NCBI GenBank assembly: GCA_020720525.1 | Contig: DYON01000149.1 | Location: 1-6,552, forward strand | From: Acetofilamentum sp. | GTDB taxonomy: Bacteria; Bacteroidota; Bacteroidia; Bacteroidales; DTU049 | Direction of reading: 5' to 3' | Length of the DNA stretch: 6,552 bases | Shown: positions 1 through 5,794 of the stretch, piece after piece | Position numbering within the stretch: position 1 is the stretch's first letter | Layout of the letters: every line of letters begins with the position of its first letter | Translations under genes and position numbers: made by a program | The notes under the pieces: model-generated | Database searches by the model: none | What the model was told of the DNA's origin: nothing | The model's input: only the letters and a program-made list of their open reading frames with translations

Positions 1-165
1 ATATTCGGGGTCGCATTTGAGCGAAACAGCAAATTCGTCTTCGAGGTCGGTGAGAGCAAACATTTTTCCACCCACTTTGAACACCAATGTAGTGATATCG
101 AACGGGAACTCTTCGGTAACACCATGCTTAGACAGACAATACTCACGAAACGATTCTATGTGCAT
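1..165 (-). CDS. MmcQ/YjbR family protein, N-terminal 55 residues (runs off the left edge)
   Basis: The gene starts with ATG at 165-163 and stays open to base 1, so only 55 codons are visible. The protein begins MHIESFREYCLSKHGVTEEF and continues with PFD (21-23), TLVFKVGGKMFAL (26-38) and LKCDPE (49-54). This is the characteristic start of the MmcQ/YjbR (DUF419) family: small cytoplasmic proteins of about 115-120 residues with a CyaY-like, putatively DNA-binding fold and no well-defined function. The start is firm because it lies one base after the TAG of the EnvC-like gene, making this the last visible member of the operon. It uses the same C-before-GA codon context as the other operon genes (6 C to 1 T). 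About half of the expected protein is missing beyond the edge, so its integrity cannot be judged. Confidence 0.85.
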   Translation of the reverse strand, partial: MHIESFREYCLSKHGVTEEFPFDITTLVFKVGGKMFALTDLEDEFAVSLKCDPEY

Positions 166-166
166 A

Positions 167-1438
167 CTATTTGGCCAACCAATATTCGGGGTTTTGAATT
201 TCTTTTTCTTTCCAAATTTCAAAATGAACAACATACATTCCACTTTCGTCGGGGGCAATAGCTCCAATTGATTGTTGTGACTTAACTGTATTACCACTTT
301 TGAGTGATGTCGATTCGATGTTGGAATAGACCGAAAGGTATTCGCCATGCCTAATCATCACAAGCCTTGTGCCATTGGGGGCTGAAATAACAGCACTCAC
401 AGTGCCTTCGAACACAGCACGAGCCGTCGATCCATTGGGAGCAGTGATATCGATACCATTGTTTTTCACTATTACACCAGCCAAAACGGGATGTGGATGT
501 TCGCCATACCTACTCGTAATGGTTCCTTGAGGAACTGGCCACGACAATTTTCCTTTATTCCCTTCGAAGGTATTCGATATACGAGTCTCTTCGGGACTCA
601 TCCGATATACTTCGGCAGCGGGTTTGTGGGTGTTTGGGTTCGAGTTGGTATTTGTTTTCGAAGCAACCACATTGGTTTTCTTTTGGCTTGCTGCAATTTC
701 TTGTTCAATCAGCTTTTTGATTTGCTTTTGAATATCGGCTGCTTCTTTTTGCTTTTTGGCGAGGTCTTGCTTCAACTTTTTCTCTTGTTTTTTTAAATCT
801 TTCACCACTTTGTCTTTTTCCTCTTTTTGCAAATCGAGTGCTTTTTTGTTGGTGGTTTGCTGGGAAACGAGATCGTTTTTTTCAGCTCTCATTTCTTCGA
901 GACCAGCAAGTGCTTGTTCAATTTCGGAGCGGGTTGTTCGTATTTTATTCAATTGCCGTTTGCGAATTACCGACAATTCGCTGAAATAGCGCATTCGTTG
1001 CCATGCTTGCATAAACGATTTGGAACTGAATAAATACATAAGTCGGTTCGATGGTCGCCGCGTGAGGTAGGCAAAATAAATCATGCGAGCATACAAACTT
1101 TTCATTTGCTCGTATTCGCTGGAGAGTTTTTCGGATTCGAGCTTCTTTTCCGAAATATCGCAGACAAGCAATTCGAGTTCTATACTTGTTTTCTCTTCCA
1201 ACTCTTGGTAGTTGCGAATTTGACTTTCGATGAGCTGAATCTGATGAGTAGCTTTTTTGCTGTTGTTGCGTGTTTCTTCAATCAGCTTCGACGTATTGGC
1301 AATGTCTTTTTCGAGTCCCGATTTCTGCTTTTGCAGCTTATCGCGCGAATTTTTCTGTGCCGAAACATCGAGAACCAGAAGCAACGAAAGCAACAGGATT
1401 GAGGTTTTGACTATTATATAAATTCGACGGTTGTTCAT
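167..1438 (-). CDS. envC: EnvC-like murein hydrolase activator: signal peptide, long coiled coil, degenerate LytM/M23 domain
   Basis: This 423-residue exported protein has a basic start, a hydrophobic core (about residues 6-23) and a likely signal-peptidase site after VSA27. Residues about 29-265 are rich in Lys, Glu and Gln with heptad-like spacing and form a long coiled coil. A low-complexity Asn/Thr/Ser linker follows (about 258-275), then a C-terminal LytM (peptidase M23) domain from about 296 to 423. The fold landmarks are present: SRYGEHPHPV (309-318), GIDI (328-331), GTVSAV (345-350) and HFEIW (405-409). The usual zinc and catalytic histidines are not: the H of HxxxD is N326, the H of the YxHL-type segment is N373, and the first H of HxH is V403. 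D330 and H405 remain. Degenerate LytM plus coiled coil is the EnvC architecture; in E. coli EnvC activates cell-separation amidases without cutting murein itself. That role here is inferred. The ATG directly abuts the TAA of the DUF4292 gene. Confidence 0.88.
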   Translation of the reverse strand: MNNRRIYIIVKTSILLLSLLLVLDVSAQKNSRDKLQKQKSGLEKDIANTSKLIEETRNNSKKATHQIQLIESQIRNYQELEEKTSIELELLVCDISEKKLESEKLSSEYEQMKSLYARMIYFAYLTRRPSNRLMYLFSSKSFMQAWQRMRYFSELSVIRKRQLNKIRTTRSEIEQALAGLEEMRAEKNDLVSQQTTNKKALDLQKEEKDKVVKDLKKQEKKLKQDLAKKQKEAADIQKQIKKLIEQEIAASQKKTNVVASKTNTNSNPNTHKPAAEVYRMSPEETRISNTFEGNKGKLSWPVPQGTITSRYGEHPHPVLAGVIVKNNGIDITAPNGSTARAVFEGTVSAVISAPNGTRLVMIRHGEYLSVYSNIESTSLKSGNTVKSQQSIGAIAPDESGMYVVHFEIWKEKEIQNPEYWLAK

Positions 1439-2278
1439 TTATTCGGGTTGTTGCTCCATGTATCTATACGATTCGGGAATGGTAAAAGGAATGGTAACTT
1501 CTTCGTCGATAGTTACTTTTTCGTATTTCACCGAAATCGAAATTTTTTGTTCGGTTTCTACTACAACAGTAACGAGATAGGGAAACAATTGATTGCCCAA
1601 TGCTTCGAAATTGGAATAATCGATGATAACTTTGCTATTTTGCTTGGTTATCTCTTTTATTTGCTGCTTTACTATTTTGAAGGTTCCTGGCGCAATCCAA
1701 ATATCTTGAGCCAACACCTTATCCATATCGGCAGCATTTGCCACATAATTTTTAAGCTTTTTCCGACCCATGGTCGAAATTTTGTAGGTAAGATCGTCTT
1801 CGCCGACTTTAAAAATATTGTCTTCGTAGTACGAAAAATCGTTACCAGTAACCAATGCCTGAAGCATGTCGAAATCGAATGGCGACTTGAGAAGATTGTT
1901 AATTAATTGATAATCGCCCTTAAAATATGTTTTGTTGAGTCGATTAATCATTTTCACACTATCGGGAGTGATAATAACCCTAAAAGCTTCAACACCAAGA
2001 ATGGCCGATAGCGAAAGCCAAATTGATCGGTCTTTGATGATGCGCATATTCCCGTTGAAACTCACCGATTTATCTTTGTCGGACTCAACTGTTGCCTGAA
2101 ATCTCATTGATAGTGTTCTGAAATCGAGCTGATTGTCTTTCATTTTCGAAAAAATGAATTCGATTCCTTCGTCTTGCTTCACATTGCTCTTAATCTCTTT
2201 TTTTGTCTCGCGCTTCAATTTGCATGCGCCAAGTACAAGCAACAAAACGAGTAATATAATTGGAAATTTTCTATTCAT
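1439..2278 (-). CDS. DUF4292 lipoprotein, LolA/LolB-like
   Basis: This 279-residue protein starts MNRKFPIILLVLLLVLGAC, a typical lipoprotein signal with lipobox LGAC and acylated Cys19. The mature part begins with a charged linker (20-35). It then shows alternating beta strands such as SMRFQATVES (57-66), NGNMRI (75-80), SIWLSLSAILG (85-95) and EAFRVIITPDSVKMINR (97-113), followed by KTYFKGDY (116-123). These features match the Bacteroidota DUF4292 family. From memory, the SIWLSL and ITPDSVK pattern recalls the LolA/LolB lipoprotein-carrier fold, so a role in handling lipid or lipoproteins at the envelope is possible but unproven. An in-frame upstream ATG at 2434 is rejected because it would overlap the TPR gene by 164 nt and bury the signal peptide. 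The chosen ATG at 2278 overlaps the TPR stop by 8 nt, suggesting coupled translation. Confidence 0.87.
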   Translation of the reverse strand: MNRKFPIILLVLLLVLGACKLKRETKKEIKSNVKQDEGIEFIFSKMKDNQLDFRTLSMRFQATVESDKDKSVSFNGNMRIIKDRSIWLSLSAILGVEAFRVIITPDSVKMINRLNKTYFKGDYQLINNLLKSPFDFDMLQALVTGNDFSYYEDNIFKVGEDDLTYKISTMGRKKLKNYVANAADMDKVLAQDIWIAPGTFKIVKQQIKEITKQNSKVIIDYSNFEALGNQLFPYLVTVVVETEQKISISVKYEKVTIDEEVTIPFTIPESYRYMEQQPE

Positions 2279-3995
2279 AGTACTTTTTATCCTTGATTTT
2301 TTTGTCGATCGAAAAGCTGGTTCCACCCATTTCGCGGGCTTGCTGCCAATAACGGACTGCTTCGTCGGTTCGATTGAGAAGGAACAATGCATCGGCATAA
2401 TGTTCGAGCAATGCGCCATTTTTTTCGCCTCCAATATGCATAGCTTCTTCGAAATGAGCTATGGCTTCGTTGTATTTTCCTTGTCGAAATAGCACCAAAC
2501 CTTGTGTGTGCAAAAATTCGTAATTGTCGGCACTACCTGTTGAAAGCATTTTTGCTAGCAGCGCTGCTTTTTCGATATTTTGATTGCGCAATGCGAGCGA
2601 ATAGGCATAGCTATTAATGGCAACCGTATTGTTCGAATCGGCTTTAATAAGTTGCTCGAACATTGCATCCGATTGGTCGAATTGCTTGGTTTTCGAATAG
2701 GCCTCGGCCAAAGCAAAAAAGGTTTTGTTGCGGGCTTGTTTGTTGGCAATTTTAAGATCGAGTGCTGTTTCGAGTGGGTCGATAGCTTCGGCATATTGTT
2801 CGGTTGCAGCAAGCGAAGTGCCATAGTACATCCACCCCAGAGCTTGTTCGGGAAACAATTCGACTGTTCGTTTAGAATACAACAACAACGTATCGGTTTG
2901 CTGCATTTGATCCATCGCTCCCAATACGACTTCCCAAATGGTGAAATGACTGCTGTCGAGCGCAAGTGCTTGTTTCCATTTTTCAATGGCTTCTTCAATT
3001 CTGTCTTCATAGTTGAGAAAATCGGCATACATTGCCCACACTTTTGCGTCGGAAGGATGAATGATTGTGAGCGTATCGAGCATTGGATAAGCAGCAAGGG
3101 TGTCGCCATAGATGCTGCCCGATTTGTAAATATTCATCAACACCCCAATTTTATCGTCAACCGATACATTCGGATTGGCTATTAAGGTGGAAATTTCTTG
3201 TTTGGCTTGCTCGTCGTTGCCAGAAAAATGGTGATAATCGGCCAAATATGAGCGGGCGCCTACGCTGTTTGGGTCGGATAATAAAACCGCATTGATGCTT
3301 TGGTATGCCAAACCCATTTTCCCAGCGCGCATGTAATATTCGGCCATAGCCAACGAATATTCCGAATTCTCTGGAAAAGTGGTTGCAAGTTTTTGCACTT
3401 CGGCCATGGCTTTGTCGGACTTGCCCCAATTCATGTAAATCAAATACTTTCTGATACCCGATTCTTCGTTGATGCCTACCATTTTTTCAAGCTCGTTGTA
3501 AACGTCAATTGCTTTCTGAAAGTTGTTGATATTTTCGTAGCACTGTGCTTCGTAGCCATATAAATTGTAGTTGTCCGGATTTTTCAACCGAATTGCTTTG
3601 TATTCGACAGCAGCTTCGTTGTATTTTCCACTTTGCGAAAGTGCCGTTGCGTAGCCCAAAGCATACCAAATGTTTTGTGGTTCTTTTTTAATAGCAAGTT
3701 TCATGAGTTCGGCAGCCTTATCGGTTTCGCCAGTTACCAGTTTCAGTTTTGCCAATTCGAACAATGCTGCATCGTGCAATGGATCTAATTCGATAATTTT
3801 TGAATACAAAGTGATTGCACTCGAGGCATCGCCCAAAATTCGGTAGCGGGTAGCTTCAATTAAAATGGTGCTCAAATCGAGCTTTTGCCTATCGGAAAGC
3901 TGATTGTGTTTGCGCAAAGCTTTGTTGTACGAATTGCAAGCTGGCAAAAATATGCCCAGCGCAGCAACTACAAATATGATTTTCAACAATTTCAT
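2271..3995 (-). CDS. TPR-repeat lipoprotein
   Basis: This 574-residue protein has a lipoprotein signal at its N-terminus (MKLLKIIFVVAALGIFLPAC, lipobox LPAC, Cys20), so it should be anchored to a membrane on the periplasmic side. Almost all of the mature chain is tandem tetratricopeptide-type helical repeats from about residue 45 to 560, roughly a dozen. Clear examples are GDASSAITLYSKIIELDP, GKYNEAAVEYKAIRLKNPDN, EEAIEKWKQALALDS, EQYAEAIDPLETALDL and GKYNEAIAHFEEAMHIGG. Such arrays are protein-binding scaffolds; no enzyme motif is visible. Its ATG shares the ATGA of the nucleotidyltransferase stop, and its own stop overlaps the DUF4292 start. It may therefore be made in step with DUF4292 and the EnvC-like protein and act in the same envelope process. 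That link is inference from context, and the binding partner is unknown. Confidence 0.9.
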   Translation of the reverse strand: MKLLKIIFVVAALGIFLPACNSYNKALRKHNQLSDRQKLDLSTILIEATRYRILGDASSAITLYSKIIELDPLHDAALFELAKLKLVTGETDKAAELMKLAIKKEPQNIWYALGYATALSQSGKYNEAAVEYKAIRLKNPDNYNLYGYEAQCYENINNFQKAIDVYNELEKMVGINEESGIRKYLIYMNWGKSDKAMAEVQKLATTFPENSEYSLAMAEYYMRAGKMGLAYQSINAVLLSDPNSVGARSYLADYHHFSGNDEQAKQEISTLIANPNVSVDDKIGVLMNIYKSGSIYGDTLAAYPMLDTLTIIHPSDAKVWAMYADFLNYEDRIEEAIEKWKQALALDSSHFTIWEVVLGAMDQMQQTDTLLLYSKRTVELFPEQALGWMYYGTSLAATEQYAEAIDPLETALDLKIANKQARNKTFFALAEAYSKTKQFDQSDAMFEQLIKADSNNTVAINSYAYSLALRNQNIEKAALLAKMLSTGSADNYEFLHTQGLVLFRQGKYNEAIAHFEEAMHIGGEKNGALLEHYADALFLLNRTDEAVRYWQQAREMGGTSFSIDKKIKDKKYYE

Positions 3996-4996
3996 TGAGC
4001 AATAACGGTAAAATCGCCAATACTGAGTTCTTTGTACTTCTCGCTGTATTCAACGAAATTTCCCACCATCGAATTGTCTATGTTTGCATTTATTAATTTG
4101 CTGTGCGACTGAATGATGGAATTGGAAAGTATGCAATTGGTTATGGAAGTGCCTTCGCCAACCGAAACATGAGGTCCAACAATGCTATTTACAACCGAAA
4201 CACCTTTGCCGATGTAGCAAGGCTGAATGATGATAGAATTTTCTTGTTTTAGTTCGGGCGAAATTTGAGTGTTTCCGTTGGCAAAATCGAGAATACGCTT
4301 GTTGGTATAAACTGTTGCATTTTTGTTTCCACAGTCGAGCCACTCTTCGACATCGTAAACCGAAAACTGGCTGCCAAGTTGCATCATGTTTTCGAGCGCA
4401 TCGGTGAGTTGGTATTCTCCATTTACCATCAGCTTGTTGGTGAGTAGCTTTTCTATTTCGGTACGCAGAATTTCGGCTTGGCGGAAATAATAAACACCAA
4501 CAATGGCCAAATTCGAAACAGGAGTTGCTGGTTTCTCGATAAATTTGTTAACCAATTGATTGTCGTCGAGTTGCACTACGCCAAAAGCCGATGGATTTTC
4601 GACCTGATGCACCCAAATGATACCATCGAGCGAAGTATCCATTTTTGCCACAGTACGAAACAAGGTGTCGGCAAACGCAACAATCACTTTTCCTTCGAGG
4701 GCATCGGCTGCACAATAAATTGCATGAGCAGTTCCCCGTGGTTGATTTTGATAATAAATGCTTCCTTTAGCTCCAACGCTTGTAGCAATATCGAGCAAAT
4801 GGGCTTCGACTTCGGGTCCAAAATCGCCAATTACATAAGCAATTTCGTCAATTTTTTCGTCAACAAGGCTCGAAAGGTCTTCGACAAGGCGTTGCACAAT
4901 GGGTTTGCCGGCAATGTTGATTAAAGGTTTTGGAATGGTGAGAGTGTGAGGGCGCATTCGTTTGCCCATTCCCGCCATTGGAATTATCATTTTCAT
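3992..4996 (-). CDS. Sugar-phosphate nucleotidyltransferase with left-handed beta-helix tail
   Basis: This 334-residue cytoplasmic enzyme of the NTP_transferase family transfers a nucleotidyl group to a sugar 1-phosphate, giving an NDP-sugar for surface glycan synthesis. The signature G9-x-G11-x-R13-x-R15-P16 is followed by IPKPL (21-25, Lys23), PRGTAHAI (86-93), FADTLF with metal-binding D110 (108-113), FGVV (138-141), EKP (154-156), YQLTDAL (195-201) and EWLDCGN with D221 (218-224). Residues about 255-315 carry imperfect hexapeptide repeats (YIGKGV, SIVGPHVSVGEG, NCILSNSII) of a left-handed beta-helix. It looks like a long glucose-1-phosphate thymidylyltransferase or mannose-1-phosphate guanylyltransferase type; base and sugar specificity cannot be read from the sequence. 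The start at 4996 (MKMIIPMAG) puts the nucleotide-binding loop at the expected distance; ATGs at 5002 and 4990 are also possible. It starts 16 nt after the dut stop. Confidence 0.88.
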   Translation of the reverse strand: MKMIIPMAGMGKRMRPHTLTIPKPLINIAGKPIVQRLVEDLSSLVDEKIDEIAYVIGDFGPEVEAHLLDIATSVGAKGSIYYQNQPRGTAHAIYCAADALEGKVIVAFADTLFRTVAKMDTSLDGIIWVHQVENPSAFGVVQLDDNQLVNKFIEKPATPVSNLAIVGVYYFRQAEILRTEIEKLLTNKLMVNGEYQLTDALENMMQLGSQFSVYDVEEWLDCGNKNATVYTNKRILDFANGNTQISPELKQENSIIIQPCYIGKGVSVVNSIVGPHVSVGEGTSITNCILSNSIIQSHSKLINANIDNSMVGNFVEYSEKYKELSIGDFTVIAQ

Positions 4997-5012
4997 ACCC
5001 ATGTGTTTTCTG

Positions 5013-5444
5013 TTATAATCCTGTGTGACCAAAACCACCGCTACCACGCACTGTGGCATCGAGTTCTTCGACTTGTTCCCAGTTGGCTCGTTCGTGGCGA
5101 GCAATTACCATTTGAGCTATGCGGTCGCCATTGCGAATGATGAATTCGGTATCGGAGAAATTGATAAGAATCACTTTCACTTCGCCGCGGTAGTCGCTAT
5201 CGATGGTGCCAGGCGAATTGAGAACGGTAATTCCATTTTTGATAGCTAAGCCACTGCGAGGGCGCACCTGTGCTTCGTGTCCTTCGGGAATTGAAATAAA
5301 AATACCAGTGGGAACAAGTATGCGTTCCATAGGTTTTAAAACAATATCTTCTTCGAGCGAAGCTCTGAGATCGGCACCGGCCGAGTATTGAGTCTCATAA
5401 GCCGGAAGCGGGTTCTTGCTGCGATTGACAATTTTGATATTCAT
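5013..5444 (-). CDS. dut: dUTP diphosphatase (dUTPase)
   Basis: This trimeric-type dUTPase hydrolyses dUTP to dUMP and pyrophosphate, keeping uracil out of DNA and supplying dUMP for thymidylate synthesis. At 143 residues it has the usual length. All five conserved motifs are present: I SAGADLRA (21-28, Asp25), II RPRSGLA (61-67), III GTIDSDYRGEV (79-89, catalytic Asp82 and the Tyr85 substrate wall), IV GDRIAQM (106-112) and V RGSGGFGHTG (133-142, the mobile Phe arm). The protein appears complete and active. The reading frame stays open upstream to an ATG at 5543, but the extra 33 residues resemble no dUTPase and would span the candidate promoter at 5465-5498. The ATG at 5444 (MNIKIVNRS) is therefore chosen. 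This is the first gene of the minus-strand operon. Confidence 0.96.
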   Translation of the reverse strand: MNIKIVNRSKNPLPAYETQYSAGADLRASLEEDIVLKPMERILVPTGIFISIPEGHEAQVRPRSGLAIKNGITVLNSPGTIDSDYRGEVKVILINFSDTEFIIRNGDRIAQMVIARHERANWEQVEELDATVRGSGGFGHTGL

Positions 5445-5464
5445 TCGGCTGCGGTTACAATCTG

Positions 5465-5498
5465 CAAAGTTAATTTTTTTTGTGGATTGGCTTTCAAT
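5465..5498 (-). promoter_or_regulatory. Candidate Bacteroidota-type promoter of the dut operon
   Basis: On the minus strand, TAACTTTG (5472-5465) matches the Bacteroidota -7 consensus TAnnTTTG exactly. An ATTG (5498-5495) lies upstream as a possible -33 element, with a 22-nt spacer from TTG that is slightly long. Transcription would begin near 5458, about 14 nt before the dut ATG. The short leader and lack of a strong Shine-Dalgarno are usual for this phylum. The -7 match is good and the -33 match is weak. Confidence 0.5.
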
Positions 5499-5580
5499 TT
5501 GTGCCAATTTCCATACTGGGTGTAATATTAATCTATATGACAAAAAAATTTGATATTTTTACCATCGAAAACACAAATCC

Positions 5581-5672
5581 GAGACCCCTCCACGCCGCGC
5601 ATCTTCTTCTGATGCTGGCTTGTAACAAAACAAGATGAAGCCAAGCCTCATGCGGCAGCAGCGAACTGCTAG
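5581..5672. other. GC-rich foldable block: three-way junction plus hairpin; possible structured RNA or REP-like repeat
   Basis: Bases 5581-5670 are 56 % GC (50 of 90), against about 22 % on both sides. A closing stem pairs GCCGC (5594-5598) with GCGGC (5652-5656). Inside it are hairpin GCATC-TTCTTCT-GATGC (5599-5615) and a second arm pairing GGCTTG (5617-5622) with CAAGCC (5642-5647), together forming a three-way junction. Within the second arm, CTTGT (5619-5623) and ACAAG (5630-5634) give a competing hairpin. Immediately after the junction, AGCAG-CGAA-CTGCT (5657-5670) forms another perfect stem. The pairing is read directly from the bases. Whether it acts as RNA or as DNA, and on which strand, is unknown. 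I recognise no named RNA family. Confidence 0.5.
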
Positions 5673-5724
5673 AGATTATCATTCTTCTGAACACTATAAA
5701 TGAAAACTATCACTAAAAAAAAAA

Positions 5725-5753
5725 TTTGATGATTTGCAAAAAATTGTAATTTG
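5725..5753 (+). promoter_or_regulatory. Candidate promoter of the Type IIG gene with a repeated ATTTGCA motif
   Basis: A TTTG at 5725-5728 could be the -33 element, and TAATTTG at 5747-5753 an imperfect -7 element (one base shorter than TAnnTTTG), with an 18-nt spacer. Transcription would start near 5760 and give a leader of about 35 nt. The heptamer ATTTGCA occurs at 5732-5738 and again at 5749-5755, overlapping the -7 element, 17 nt start to start. It could be an operator or chance in A/T-rich DNA. Confidence 0.35.
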
Positions 5754-5794
5754 CAGCTTGATTGCTGAATTAATAATAAGATTAAAACGATAAA

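Larger units (their letters stand above)
5445..5794. other. Divergent intergenic region between dut and the Type IIG gene
   Basis: This 350-nt gap has no convincing gene on either strand. From left to right it holds the candidate dut promoter (5465-5498), an A/T-rich stretch (about 22 % GC over 5521-5580), a GC-rich foldable block (about 5581-5672), and a second A/T-rich stretch (about 22 % GC over 5691-5790). The second stretch contains the candidate promoter and a repeated ATTTGCA heptamer in front of the restriction gene. The flanking genes differ in codon context, so one end of this gap could be the border of an acquired segment. Confidence 0.7.

Noticed and set aside
2279..2434. N-terminal extension of the DUF4292 frame to an ATG at 2434
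   Set aside because: It would overlap the TPR gene by 164 nt and bury the lipoprotein signal that starts at 2278.
2555..3185. Open frames of about 184-201 codons on both strands inside the TPR gene
   Set aside because: They lie wholly within a well-supported TPR lipoprotein gene, resemble no family, and are low-quality shadow translations of its repeats.
5445..5543. 33-codon N-terminal extension of dut
   Set aside because: It resembles no dUTPase, covers the candidate promoter, and would exceed the normal family length.
5594..5670. Integron attC site, hammerhead ribozyme or tRNA as identity of the folded block
   Set aside because: No GTTRRRY/RYYYAAC core pair, no CUGAUGA plus GAAA ribozyme core, and no tRNA cloverleaf with its T-loop were seen.
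5533..5682. A 49-codon minus-strand open frame across the GC-rich block
   Set aside because: It has no recognisable motif and no ribosome-binding context, and its sequence is dictated by the foldable block; probably a chance frame.
5635..5703. A 22-codon plus-strand open frame (MKPSLMRQQ...) within and after the GC-rich block
   Set aside because: It is too short, overlaps the predicted stems, has no clear ribosome-binding site, and ends 91 nt before the next gene.
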